A stretch of 64,000 bases of DNA from FEB-25 sp963726315. GTDB taxonomy: Bacteria; Chloroflexota; Anaerolineae; Anaerolineales; UBA4823. The stretch is from contig CAVSBZ010000005.1 in the NCBI GenBank assembly GCA_963726315.1, positions 1,798,001-1,862,000 on the forward strand, in the 5' to 3' direction. This document shows, piece by piece, positions 9,647-18,707 of this stretch (positions are counted from its first letter, which is position 1; every line of letters begins with the position of its first letter). The notes below the pieces were generated by a model, which worked only from the letters and a program-made list of their open reading frames with translations, was not told the origin of the DNA and made no database searches. The position numbers and the translations under genes are program-made.

Positions 9647-10294
9647 ATGACTAAGAATATCCTTGTTGTTGAAAAAATCTTGAGCGCCAATGATCGTATC
9701 GCGGCAGAAAACCAGGCTATCTTCGATGCTGCGGGGATAAAAGCGTTCAACCTGATGGCTTCTCCTGGTGCTGGTAAAACTTCGCTCATCGAGCAGACAG
9801 TCAAACGCTTGTTGCCAGTAATGAATCTGGCAGTCATTGATGGTGATATCGCGACCAACCTGGATGCTGAAAGAGCCAAAGCTGCTGGTGCAGTCGCGGT
9901 GCAAATCAACACTGGCGGAGATTGTCACCTCGATGCCGTCATGCTCAACTCTGCCTTGAAGCAAATGGATTTAACCGGAATCGGTTTAATCATCGTAGAG
10001 AATGTTGGCAACCTGGTGTGTCCGGCAAGCTTTAAGCTCGGTACCCACAAAAGCGTCTTGATCGCTTCTATCCCTGAAGGTGATGATAAACCCTACAAAT
10101 ATCCTGGGATGTACCGAGGGGTAGATGCTCTGGTAATCAATAAAATTGATCTTCTACCTTACGTTACATTTAATATGGAATTTTTCCAAAAAGGCGTTGA
10201 AATCCTTAATCCGGGCGTTGTAACCTTCCCTCTGTCATGCAAGACCGGACAAGGGTTGGATAATTGGATCGAATGGATCAGACAGAACGCATAG
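9647..10294 (+). CDS. hypB: Hydrogenase maturation GTPase HypB
   Basis: GTPase that drives nickel delivery with HypA. The P-loop is SPGAGKTS, and the Ni/Zn site cysteine and histidine lie in GGDCHLDA with a further Cys in NLVCPA. G4 reads NKIDLLP. There is no N-terminal His-rich stretch or CxxCGC motif, so it lacks the high-affinity nickel store seen in some HypBs. Of two in-frame starts (TTG 9638, ATG 9647) I prefer the ATG. It lies 24 bases after hypA. Confidence 0.95.
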   Translation: MTKNILVVEKILSANDRIAAENQAIFDAAGIKAFNLMASPGAGKTSLIEQTVKRLLPVMNLAVIDGDIATNLDAERAKAAGAVAVQINTGGDCHLDAVMLNSALKQMDLTGIGLIIVENVGNLVCPASFKLGTHKSVLIASIPEGDDKPYKYPGMYRGVDALVINKIDLLPYVTFNMEFFQKGVEILNPGVVTFPLSCKTGQGLDNWIEWIRQNA

Positions 10295-10327
10295 GTTCTA
10301 CCTCTATCCAAGGATATCAGAATTAAG

Positions 10328-12679
10328 ATGATCGGAACAAGGATCCATATTACAGGTATTGTGCAGGGGGTGGGCTTTCGCCCATTTGTGTTTACCCAAG
10401 CTGTACAAAAGGGGTTGACCGGATGGGTATGTAACACATCTGCCGGAGTAGATATTGAAGTCACCGGTGAACAGGTCGAAATATCGCAATTTATTGAAAC
10501 ACTGCAATCCAAAGCACCACCTCTAGCGCGCATCGATTCTTTCAATATCCAGCAAATACCACTCAAATCATATGATAGATTTGAGATCCTCGATTCCCAA
10601 ACGTTATCGGATGCATTTCAGCCCATATCTCCAGATATAGCGATATGTTCAGAATGTTTACAGGAACTGTTCGATCCATCTGATCGGCGCTATCATTATC
10701 CATTCATCAACTGCACCAACTGCGGACCCCGCTTAACCATAATTGAAGATATCCCCTATGACCGGCCGAAAACAACCATGCACGACTTCGCCATGTGCTC
10801 TGACTGCCTTGCAGAGTACACCGACCCGACCAATCGCCGGTTCCATGCTCAACCTATTGCCTGCCCGGAATGTGGTCCTCATGTATGGCTGGAATACGCA
10901 GTTCGTAATACTAAAGCAGGAAATAAAGTTTTACGTGGGGATGATTCGATTCATGAAGTTCAACGACTTTTGCTGGCAGGAAAAATTGTGGCAATCAAAG
11001 GTCTGGGAGGCTTTCACCTGGCATGCGACGCAACAAATCCTAAGGCAGTCGCAGAACTCCACTGCCGCAAGCTTCGCGTAGATAAACCATTCGCTGTCAT
11101 GATCTCAGATTTGGCGACCGTTGAACAGCATTGTACAGTCACACAAGCAGACCTTAAATTACTCGAATCTAAAGAACGTCCCATTGTGCTCCTGCCTCGA
11201 AAAGAATCTTCGTCAATTGCGCTTGAAGTTGCCCCAGAACAGAAAACCCTGGGTGTGATGCTCCCATATACACCGCTTCATTACCTTTTATTCGCTCCTG
11301 CCGAAGGCAAGAAATCATTGATAAAGTCTCATAAAACCTTCGTAATGCCACCTCTCGTAATGACGAGCGGTAACATTAGCGAGGAACCCATTGCAATCGA
11401 TAATGAAGAAGCTATTGAACGATTATCTGGTCTGGCCGATGCATATTTAATGCATGATCGACCTATCAGGACGCGTTGTGATGATTCAGTTATGCGCACA
11501 TATGATGAGGAGACTTTTCCTATCCGCAGGTCACGCGGTTACACGCCGTTTCCAGTTTATTTATCATCAAAATCACCCCCTTTGCTTGCCACCGGTGGAG
11601 AATTAAAAAACACATTTTGCATTGTTCGGGACCGTTATGCATTTTTAAGTCATCACATTGGCGATATGGAAAATGTAGAGACCTTCCATTCCTTCCAGGA
11701 TGGCATCACTCATTACGAAACGCTTTTTCGATGTAAGCCTGAAGCAATCGCCTATGATCTTCACCCAAATTATCTGGCGACCCGTTATGCACTCGAGCGC
11801 GCCCACCGGGACGGTTTGCCTTCATTGGGTGTTCAGCATCACCACGCCCATATAGCTTCATGTATGGTAGAACATTCACTACCCGCGGATCAGCCGGTGA
11901 TTGGAATCGCTTTCGATGGTACCGGATATGGTGCGGACGGCGCAATCTGGGGCGGAGAGTTTCTGCTCGCTGATTATCGAAGCTATAAACGAATCAGTCA
12001 TTTGAAATATGTTCCCCTTCCAGGTGGAGATACTGCAATTCGCAAGCCTGCTCGGATTGCGCTGGCATACTTGTGGGCAAATAATTTAGACTGGGACCAG
12101 ACGTTGCAGCCGGTAGCATCCCTATGCGTCGAGGAACGTTCGATAATAAAATCTCAACTAGAATTAAAAATCAATACACCACTTACTTCCAGCATGGGTA
12201 GATTATTCGATGCCGTAGCTTCCATTTGCGGAATCCGGCAGGTAGTGAATTATGAAGCCCAGGCTGCCATCGAATTCGAAACCCAGGTTGATCCAAATGA
12301 GACTGGTGAGTATGGATTTAGCTTAGAAAATGACATAAATTCCGAGAATTCAGCTACTCAAATCAATCCGTCTCTTCTTCTCCAGCAGGTGATTACTGAT
12401 CTGAATAACGGGCTTCCTGTTTCAAAGATCTCAGCCCGTTTTCACAATACAATTGCAATGATTGCTTACAGCGTGAGTGATCATATCCGGAAAGAATTTG
12501 GTGTCGATCAGGTTGTTCTGAGCGGAGGTGTATGGCAAAATATGACACTTCTTCGGAAAACCTGTGATTTATTAAGTTCCGAAAACTTTAAGGTAGTTAT
12601 CCACCGACAGGTACCAACAAATGATGGCGGGCTGGCGCTTGGTCAGGCAGTAGTGGCTATCCATACTATGATGACTTGA
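10328..12679 (+). CDS. hypF: Carbamoyltransferase HypF
   Basis: Makes the carbamoyl adenylate and passes the carbamoyl group to the C-terminal cysteine of HypE, the source of the cyanide ligands of the hydrogenase active site. The 783 residues run: acylphosphatase domain (GIVQGVGFRPF, residues 1-90), two zinc-finger units each with two CxxC pairs (about 105-180), a YrdC-like domain (about 200-390), then the Kae1-like domain with the HHHAH metal motif, DGTGYG and SGGVWQN. All expected parts are present and the length is normal. The acyl-phosphatase arginine is retained. Confidence 0.96.
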   Translation: MIGTRIHITGIVQGVGFRPFVFTQAVQKGLTGWVCNTSAGVDIEVTGEQVEISQFIETLQSKAPPLARIDSFNIQQIPLKSYDRFEILDSQTLSDAFQPISPDIAICSECLQELFDPSDRRYHYPFINCTNCGPRLTIIEDIPYDRPKTTMHDFAMCSDCLAEYTDPTNRRFHAQPIACPECGPHVWLEYAVRNTKAGNKVLRGDDSIHEVQRLLLAGKIVAIKGLGGFHLACDATNPKAVAELHCRKLRVDKPFAVMISDLATVEQHCTVTQADLKLLESKERPIVLLPRKESSSIALEVAPEQKTLGVMLPYTPLHYLLFAPAEGKKSLIKSHKTFVMPPLVMTSGNISEEPIAIDNEEAIERLSGLADAYLMHDRPIRTRCDDSVMRTYDEETFPIRRSRGYTPFPVYLSSKSPPLLATGGELKNTFCIVRDRYAFLSHHIGDMENVETFHSFQDGITHYETLFRCKPEAIAYDLHPNYLATRYALERAHRDGLPSLGVQHHHAHIASCMVEHSLPADQPVIGIAFDGTGYGADGAIWGGEFLLADYRSYKRISHLKYVPLPGGDTAIRKPARIALAYLWANNLDWDQTLQPVASLCVEERSIIKSQLELKINTPLTSSMGRLFDAVASICGIRQVVNYEAQAAIEFETQVDPNETGEYGFSLENDINSENSATQINPSLLLQQVITDLNNGLPVSKISARFHNTIAMIAYSVSDHIRKEFGVDQVVLSGGVWQNMTLLRKTCDLLSSENFKVVIHRQVPTNDGGLALGQAVVAIHTMMT

Positions 12680-12701
12680 TGGTATATGATTTGGAGGTTT
12701 T

Positions 12702-12941
12702 ATGTGTCTAGCTGTACCGGGAAAAATCCTGGATATATACGAAACGAACGGTCTGTTGATGGGCAAGATTGATTTCGGAGGCGTTACTCGCGAAGCCTGC
12801 TTAGCCTATGTGCCTGAGGCGAAAGTTGGAGACTACACCATTATTCATGTGGGTTTCGCTTTGAATTTGATCGATGAACAGGAAGCCATGGAGACATTAT
12901 CGCTCCTGGATGAGATTTCGAGGCAGGACATCGAAGAATGA
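12702..12941 (+). CDS. hypC: Hydrogenase assembly chaperone HypC
   Basis: Small chaperone (79 residues) that forms the scaffold with HypD on which Fe(CN)2CO is built and then escorts it to the large subunit. It begins MCLAVPGKI, where Cys2 is the iron ligand exposed after Met removal. A GGAGG site precedes the ATG. It overlaps hypD by four bases, consistent with translational coupling of the two partners. Confidence 0.96.
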   Translation: MCLAVPGKILDIYETNGLLMGKIDFGGVTREACLAYVPEAKVGDYTIIHVGFALNLIDEQEAMETLSLLDEISRQDIEE

Positions 12942-14026
12942 AATATTTATCTGAATATCGAGATGCCCATCTGGTTCAGTCTGTAATGGATGAAATATCT
13001 CGCACTATTCACCATCCCTGGGTAATCATGGAAATTTGCGGTGGTCAAACGCATTCCATCATGAAATCTGGCTTGGACCAGCTCTTACCTGAGGGTTTAG
13101 AGCTGGTGCATGGACCGGGTTGCCCGGTATGTGTAACCTCACTGGAAATGATTGATAAGGCGGTCGCAGTTGCATCCGAACCGGGTGTGATCTTCACATC
13201 TTATGGTGATATGCTGCGGGTACCTGGTTCAAATGGAGATCTTTTTTCAGTCAGGGCAGCTGGCGCTGATATCCGCGTGGTGTACTCGTCCTTGGACGCA
13301 GTTAAAATTGCACAGGACAACCCAAATAAACAGGTCGTTTTTTTTGCTATCGGGTTTGAAACCACGGCTCCGGCTAATGCGATGAGCGTTCTCCTGGCGC
13401 AAAAACTGGGAATAAAAAATTTTAGTTTATTAATTTCCCAGGTCAGGGTTCCTCCCGCAATGCATGCAATACTCAGCTCTCCCAATAACCGGGTACAGGG
13501 ATTTCTGGCAGCTGGTCATGTGTGCACCGTAATGGGTTTTTGGGAATACCCTCCACTGGCAAAAAAATACGGGGTTCCCATTGTTGTGACTGGCTTTGAA
13601 CCACTGGATATTTCCCAGGGGATTTTATATGTGGTCAGGCAGTTGGAAAAGGGCACATATGAAGCTGAAAATGCCTATTCACGTGTGGTTAACTTCGAAG
13701 GAAACATCCCCGCTCAGAAAGTAATACGCCAGGTGTTTGATGAGTGTGATCAAAACTGGCGCGGTATTGGTAAAATCCCTAATAGCGGGTGGAGACTTAA
13801 ACCCGAATTTGTGGAATTCGATGCTGCCGTAAGGTTTCAAGTCGAATCCATACAACCCTCAGAGTCACCAATATGCATTGCCGGGCAGATCTTACAGGGA
13901 TTAAAAAAGCCGTTTGATTGTCCTGCTTTCGCTGAACAGTGCACTCCTGAGCACCCTCTGGGAGCCACTATGGTGTCATCCGAAGGTGCCTGTTCAGCGT
14001 ATTATCGCTATGGAAGGTCCCAATGA
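12938..14026 (+). CDS. hypD: Hydrogenase maturation protein HypD
   Basis: Iron-sulfur protein on which, together with HypC, the Fe(CN)2CO unit is assembled. The 362 residues include the conserved ICGGQTHS, HGPGCPVCVT, GFETTAPA and GHVCTVMG segments and a C-terminal cysteine cluster (FDCPAF, EQCTPEH, EGACSAYY) for the 4Fe-4S centre. ATGA overlaps join it to both hypC and hypE. Confidence 0.96.
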   Translation: MKYLSEYRDAHLVQSVMDEISRTIHHPWVIMEICGGQTHSIMKSGLDQLLPEGLELVHGPGCPVCVTSLEMIDKAVAVASEPGVIFTSYGDMLRVPGSNGDLFSVRAAGADIRVVYSSLDAVKIAQDNPNKQVVFFAIGFETTAPANAMSVLLAQKLGIKNFSLLISQVRVPPAMHAILSSPNNRVQGFLAAGHVCTVMGFWEYPPLAKKYGVPIVVTGFEPLDISQGILYVVRQLEKGTYEAENAYSRVVNFEGNIPAQKVIRQVFDECDQNWRGIGKIPNSGWRLKPEFVEFDAAVRFQVESIQPSESPICIAGQILQGLKKPFDCPAFAEQCTPEHPLGATMVSSEGACSAYYRYGRSQ

Positions 14027-15102
14027 CAGAAGAATTACCGGATTTGCAAGGTCTTGTTTGCCCTGTTCCATTACATCACAATCAAAGGATTGTCATGGGA
14101 CATGGTAGTGGAGGCCGGATGTCATTCGACCTGATATCGAAGGTATTTGCCTCACCTTTTGACAATCCGATCCTAAGGGCAGGAGATGATGCAGGTGTAG
14201 TAACTATTCCAAACGAAATTGATCCACTGGGTTCGAAACTCGCCATCAGCACTGATTCTCACGTGGTAATGCCGCTTTTCTTTCCTGGTGGCGATATTGG
14301 CAGGCTTGCTGTCTGCGGGACGGTTAACGATGTCGCTATGATGGGGGCGAATCCTCTATATCTGACCGCGGGTTTTATTTTGGAAGAGGGGTTGGATATT
14401 GAAATTTTGAAAAGGGTAGTTGAGTCTATGCGGATCACTGCCCTGGAAGCAAATATCCAGATTATTGCCGGTGATACCAAAGTAGTCCAGAATGGGAAAG
14501 CAGATGGGATGTACATCAATACAACCGGTGTAGGGATCATCCCTAACCATGTAAACATCAGTGGATGCAATGCCAATCCTGGTGATGTCGTGATCATATC
14601 CGGATCAATCGGTGACCATGGGATTGCCGTTCTTGCCGCTCGAGGCGAGCTTCATTTCGAAACTCAAATTACATCCGATGTCGCCCCATTGAATAGTCTG
14701 GTTTCATCGATTTTAAACGCAACCAATCAGATCCACGTTTTGCGTGATCCGACCCGCGGTGGTCTGGCAACCAGCTTGAATGAGATATCCGTCCAATCCC
14801 GTGTTGGAATACAAATTTTTGAAGATACCATCCCGGTGAAGCCTGCAGTGGCTGCTGCCTGTGAAATGCTGGGCTTTGATCCGTTATACGTCGCCAATGA
14901 GGGTAAACTGGTAGCAATCGTAGCAAAAAATGCAGCAGATGAAGTACTTTCGGTGATGAAAGATCATCCCCTCGGCGTGAATGCATCGATCATAGGCACA
15001 ATCACCGATAACCCGGCCGATCATGTGACGGTGAGGACAAGTTTTGGCACTACACGTATGGTCGACATGCTGTCTGGCGAGATGCTACCCCGGATTTGTT
15101 GA
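14023..15102 (+). CDS. hypE: Carbamoyl dehydratase HypE
   Basis: Dehydrates the carbamoyl group received from HypF on its own C-terminal cysteine to a thiocyanate, then hands over cyanide. The 359-residue PurM-like protein ends in the diagnostic PRIC. The ATP-binding glycine-rich GHGSGGRMS (residues about 26-34) and the DDAGV segment are present. It overlaps hypD by four bases and is the last gene of the maturation run. No hydrogenase subunit follows in this window. Confidence 0.96.
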   Translation: MTEELPDLQGLVCPVPLHHNQRIVMGHGSGGRMSFDLISKVFASPFDNPILRAGDDAGVVTIPNEIDPLGSKLAISTDSHVVMPLFFPGGDIGRLAVCGTVNDVAMMGANPLYLTAGFILEEGLDIEILKRVVESMRITALEANIQIIAGDTKVVQNGKADGMYINTTGVGIIPNHVNISGCNANPGDVVIISGSIGDHGIAVLAARGELHFETQITSDVAPLNSLVSSILNATNQIHVLRDPTRGGLATSLNEISVQSRVGIQIFEDTIPVKPAVAAACEMLGFDPLYVANEGKLVAIVAKNAADEVLSVMKDHPLGVNASIIGTITDNPADHVTVRTSFGTTRMVDMLSGEMLPRIC

Positions 15103-15143
15103 TTTATCGTCCCGGAATTGTAGTAGTGTAAACTCAGGGAATT

Positions 15144-15716
15144 TTATCTGCCCGCCTTATTGATCACAATCCAGGCGGTTGAATTTTCAACTTCAATATT
15201 GACCACCGCACCAGGAAGGTCGAACGCAGCAGCAATATTCTGAGGGGATAAAAAATGGCTGCGCATCAAAGCCAGCTTTTCTACCAGGGCTATAATTTTT
15301 ACCGGGAAGGTTCTGATATCTGGTTCTTGAATAACAATCCGCCCACCGGGTCTGAGAACCCTCCACAACTCATTTAGCGTTATTCGGTAATCATAGACGT
15401 GATGGAGTGCATCCACCATGATAATCTTCTCGAACAATCCATCTTTAAAAGGTAATTGTTCTGTCGCGGAACATACTGTCATTAATCCATCTTTATTCCC
15501 CGCCTGGTTAAGCATTCCCATTGAAGAATCGGCGATAACAATACCCGACACCAATCCAATCAGGCGATGAGATTTGCCACCTGTGCCCCCTGCTGCATCG
15601 AGTAGTAACCCAGTTGCAGGTAACTCGAGCAACCTAGTGAACATACCAGGATCGCCTGGTTTTAAAAACCGGTCATAATAAGGAGCCAGGAAATCAAAGT
15701 GATTGAACGGTTTCAT
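15144..15716 (-). CDS. Class I SAM-dependent methyltransferase
   Basis: A 190-residue Rossmann methyltransferase. SAM motif I is LLDAAGGTGGKS (about 36-47), the acidic motif II is IVIADSS, and the post-motif IMVDALHHV is typical of the UbiE/Methyltransf_11 group. N-terminal FDFLAPYYDRF is common in that group. Substrate unknown. It is convergent with hypE with a gap of about 40 bases, and lies downstream of the small acidic gene but separated from it by a terminator. Confidence 0.8.
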   Translation of the reverse strand: MKPFNHFDFLAPYYDRFLKPGDPGMFTRLLELPATGLLLDAAGGTGGKSHRLIGLVSGIVIADSSMGMLNQAGNKDGLMTVCSATEQLPFKDGLFEKIIMVDALHHVYDYRITLNELWRVLRPGGRIVIQEPDIRTFPVKIIALVEKLALMRSHFLSPQNIAAAFDLPGAVVNIEVENSTAWIVINKAGR

Positions 15717-15733
15717 TTCCTCTCACAGATATT

Positions 15734-15762
15734 AAAGAGCCCCCTGTATCAGGAGGCTCTTT
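15734..15762 (-). terminator. Terminator after small acidic gene
   Basis: Eight-bp stem (15734-15741 with 15755-15762) extended by a three-pair inner stem, with A/T runs on both sides. It can end transcription of the gene at 15787-16026 before the methyltransferase. Confidence 0.7.
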
Positions 15763-15786
15763 ACTAATTTATCTTTTAGTGTGTAA

Positions 15787-16026
15787 CTAAAACTCATCTT
15801 CATCTATATACAGGTCATCGTCTTCTTCATCAACATCAACGTCTTCCCAATCATCCAATTCATCGCCTTCATCTTCCTCTTCGTCCCACTCATCTTCTGT
15901 TTCGACATCATTCGCACGGGAGTAAGTCATACATCCCATGTCAGGATCAATCTCCACAGCAGCTGCTCCACAATATCCATCGTCCAGGAAAACACAATCA
16001 ACGTAATGGCATCGTATACGGGGCAT
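15787..16026 (-). CDS. Small Cys-containing protein with very acidic tail (DUF1540-like)
   Basis: A 79-residue protein of unknown function. The first 32 residues hold four cysteines (C6, C11, C19, C32) in a spacing resembling the DUF1540 zinc/metal-binding domain. Residues 40-79 are almost entirely Asp and Glu with a few Trp and Tyr. A GGAGG-like site lies before the ATG (AGGAGGATTCG). It has its own terminator. The bipartite build suggests a metal- or nucleic-acid-mimicking protein, but that is inference from composition alone. Confidence 0.65.
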   Translation of the reverse strand: MPRIRCHYVDCVFLDDGYCGAAAVEIDPDMGCMTYSRANDVETEDEWDEEEDEGDELDDWEDVDVDEEDDDLYIDEDEF

Positions 16027-16270
16027 CGAATCCTCCTGCTAAAATGTAATCACATTCCGTCATATCTTTATCCAAGATCAACTTATAAGTCAGTTTTCCA
16101 GACGGCAGTGATTTTACCTCAGTTCGTGGAAACAGAATAGTATCTGTCAAGAGTAAATTTCAACCTTTTTCCCATTTTGAAATGTGAGGCGACATTATAT
16201 CACCACATTTATAAAATAGTTGTTCAGCTGGAATTGTGTTGAGTAATATACAGTCCCCCTTATAGTATTC

Positions 16271-16678
16271 TTACCCGGGTCTGATCCGGTGGGCTTCCAT
16301 AACATTGGGCAACGCTTCAATCCTGGTTAATACCCTGGTAAGCTGGTCAATATCCTTTACTTCCAACACCAAATCGAGCACTGCAAGGCTTAGTTTGGAA
16401 TCGTGGTTTACCCCTGCCTGGACCAGACCCATATTAATCCCCTCATTGGCGACTAAATTCGAGACGTCCCTGGCGAGTCCGTCGCGGTCATACGCTTTTA
16501 CCCTGACAGATACCGGGTACGTACGTTTGGGTTCTCCCCATGCGACCCGTACTAATCTCTCCCTTTCCTTCAACCTCAAGATATTGGGACAATCTCTGCG
16601 ATGGATAGTCGCTCCGCGACCCCGGGTGATGTAGCCGATAATATCATCACCAGGAACAGGATTACAGCAGCGTGCCAT
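16271..16678 (-). CDS. rel: (p)ppGpp synthetase/hydrolase, C-terminal part (ACT domain) of a broken rel gene
   Basis: The last 135 residues of a Rel/SpoT protein: the MARCCNPVPGDDIIGYITRGRG segment core (zinc-finger-like CC motif, start at 16678) followed by the regulatory ACT domain with DRDGLARDVSNLVANE. In intact homologues this continues directly from the sequence ending just upstream. Here the reading frame shifts by one base near 16685-16695, in an AAAGGG stretch. Reading the downstream frame backward gives LLTTMARCC, the expected family junction, so a single missing base explains the break. Confidence 0.85.
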   Translation of the reverse strand: MARCCNPVPGDDIIGYITRGRGATIHRRDCPNILRLKERERLVRVAWGEPKRTYPVSVRVKAYDRDGLARDVSNLVANEGINMGLVQAGVNHDSKLSLAVLDLVLEVKDIDQLTRVLTRIEALPNVMEAHRIRPG

Positions 16679-16683
16679 AGTGG

Positions 16684-17313
16684 TTAATAACCCTTTAAAC
16701 CCACAACTGTGATCGTATCGTGGCTCTCGCCGGCTGTCTCCGGGATAATGCGTGTCCCAAACTTTAATCCCTCTTCATCCTGCTCATTTTGCATCAATTG
16801 GTTGGCTATCCGAATGAGCGGTATATCTCCACAGCCAATCGCAACGTAAAGATCGTCAACGATTTTATAATCAAATTGGCGCGCAAGTTGTTCGATATTG
16901 ATATCCGCCAACCCTAACCGACGTAATTCACGCTCGAGTAAATCTCTTCCTTGATTGATGTTCTGTTCCCGAGCTTGCTTCTTGAACCAATAGCGTATCT
17001 TAGCTCTCGCCCTCTGCGTTTTCACCAATCCAAGGTTTGGGTTAAGCCAATCTCGACTGGGTCCTCCCCGTTTTGCAGTTAATATTTCAACCTGTTCGCC
17101 AGTGCGTAACATGTAATCGAGCGATACGAGCTTTCCGTTAACCTTAGCCCCTCGACAGCGGTGTCCGATGTCCGTGTGGACGTGATATGCAAAGTCAATT
17201 GGGGTAGATCCTGCCGGTAGGTCGTAAATATCACCCTTTGGTGTAAAAATGTAGACTCTGTCCTGGAATACATCTGATTTAAGGCTGTCGACAAATTCAC
17301 CTGCATCAGTCAA
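16684..17313 (-). CDS. rel: (p)ppGpp synthetase/hydrolase, middle part (TGS and helical domains) of a broken rel gene
   Basis: Carries the TGS domain (VYIFTPKGDIYDLPAG, then FAYHVHTDIGHRC) and the helical region with PSRDWLNPNLGLVKT, which bind the ribosome and deacyl-tRNA in Rel proteins. Its left end is not a natural start: the TTG at 17313 lies one base out of frame with the upstream part. Removing a single A near 17314 restores WRQD-L-T-DAGEFV, residue for residue like intact homologues. Its right end stops at TAA through a second one-base shift. Confidence 0.85.
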   Translation of the reverse strand: MTDAGEFVDSLKSDVFQDRVYIFTPKGDIYDLPAGSTPIDFAYHVHTDIGHRCRGAKVNGKLVSLDYMLRTGEQVEILTAKRGGPSRDWLNPNLGLVKTQRARAKIRYWFKKQAREQNINQGRDLLERELRRLGLADINIEQLARQFDYKIVDDLYVAIGCGDIPLIRIANQLMQNEQDEEGLKFGTRIIPETAGESHDTITVVGLKGY

Positions 17314-18526
17314 TATCCTGCCGCCATTCCATTAATGAACGGAACCACAGGATTTTTTTCTCGAAGGCTTCATCTCTAGGCGCCCCCTCTTTATATCTCC
17401 AGTGGGCAGCAATTCCCAGCTCAGCGTTTTGGTGCATCTCGGGTGTACGAATTTGAATCTCTAAGGTTTTCCCATCGTCATACAGCACTGCGGTATGTAA
17501 GGATTGATAAAAATTATCTTTTGGTACTGCAATATAGTCGTCGAATTGCCCGGGAATAGGTCTCCAATGGGTGTGAATCACACCCAGGGCACTATATGCT
17601 GATGGTACATCAGGAACAATGATGCGCACTCCACGAACATCGTGTACCTGGTCGAATGGGACACCTTTTCGCACCATTTTTCGGTAAATCGAATAGATAT
17701 GTTTTGGACGCCCGGAGATATCTGCTGTTATCCCTGGCAGAGTAATGATTTTCGACAACTGATCGATGATATCGTTCATCTCGCGTTCGCGATCAAGACG
17801 GCGTTCGGCGATGTTGTTGGCTATTTCCTTATACTTATCGGGATTGACATAGCGGAAAGCAAGGTCTTCAAGCTCCCATTTCATTGTCCAGATGCCCAAC
17901 CGGTTTGCCAGGGGAGCAAAAATATCCAATGTCTCTTGCGCAATCCTCTGGCGTTTTTGAGCAGGCATGTGGCCAAGCGTCCGCATATTGTGCAGCCGAT
18001 CAGCCAACTTGATCAATACCACTCGAACATCTTCCCCCATAGCCAGGAAAGTTTTCCGCAGCGTTTCTGAAACCAGATCATATCGCCTGCTTTTTGTTCG
18101 TTGATCAGCGGTATCTTCAGGGCTGGGCTCCCCCCTTCGATCCGCAGCCAGGCGCAGTTCTTCCTCGAGAAGTTCATCCTCTGCATGCTGGTCCCCTCTT
18201 GAAACCCTGGGCAGCTGGGTCAATTTGGTGACGCCGTCAACCATCTTGGCAACAGCTTCACCAAAGTCATTTTTAATATCATCCAGTGTGACTGCTGTAT
18301 CCTCAACGGTGTCATGTAAGAGTCCTGCCACAACAACATCGACGGGTACGCGCAGCTCAGCCAGTATCGCTGCAACGGCAACGCAATGGTTTACATATGG
18401 CTCACCGGACGCTCTGTTTTGACCTTCATGTGCAGTCTCCGCCATTCTGTATGCGCGTAAGATCAATTCACGATCTGCAATCGTATACAGGTCTGGCAGT
18501 GATTCCATTAGTTTCTCGATTTGCAT
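17306..18526 (-). CDS. rel: Bifunctional (p)ppGpp synthetase/hydrolase, N-terminal catalytic part
   Basis: Contains the HD hydrolase domain (HDTVEDT, and LIKLADRLHNMRTLG) and the nucleotidyltransferase synthetase domain (GRPKHIYSIYRKM, DVRGVRIIV, DNFYQSLHTAV). Both catalytic halves appear intact, so it would be bifunctional Rel rather than RelA. A 406-residue product ends at TGA, 17306-17308, where the TGS domain should begin. Together the three parts span 16271-18526, about 750 residues, the normal Rel length. A truncated N-terminal Rel could still make and degrade ppGpp but without ribosome control. I regard sequence error as likelier. Confidence 0.88.
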   Translation of the reverse strand: MQIEKLMESLPDLYTIADRELILRAYRMAETAHEGQNRASGEPYVNHCVAVAAILAELRVPVDVVVAGLLHDTVEDTAVTLDDIKNDFGEAVAKMVDGVTKLTQLPRVSRGDQHAEDELLEEELRLAADRRGEPSPEDTADQRTKSRRYDLVSETLRKTFLAMGEDVRVVLIKLADRLHNMRTLGHMPAQKRQRIAQETLDIFAPLANRLGIWTMKWELEDLAFRYVNPDKYKEIANNIAERRLDREREMNDIIDQLSKIITLPGITADISGRPKHIYSIYRKMVRKGVPFDQVHDVRGVRIIVPDVPSAYSALGVIHTHWRPIPGQFDDYIAVPKDNFYQSLHTAVLYDDGKTLEIQIRTPEMHQNAELGIAAHWRYKEGAPRDEAFEKKILWFRSLMEWRQDID

Positions 18527-18707
18527 AATTTTGACCTAATCCGTCATAGTATACCCATGCCTGTTAAGAGCGACAAGGGTAAGATATATTGCATAGCCAT
18601 CATGATTATCCATAAGAAAATCGTCCATATTGATAAACTGCGCATTTCTATTTAATAATAGTAAAATTATTATGCGTGGTGAAAATAATCAGAAGGAGAG
18701 GTTATCT

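Noticed and set aside
13201..13485. Minus-strand frame inside hypD
   Set aside because: Shadow of hypD, whose family motifs are clear.
16271..18526. Three separate short genes (small alarmone-like proteins)
   Set aside because: They line up end to end with one Rel protein and each junction is fixed by one base, so they are parts of one gene.
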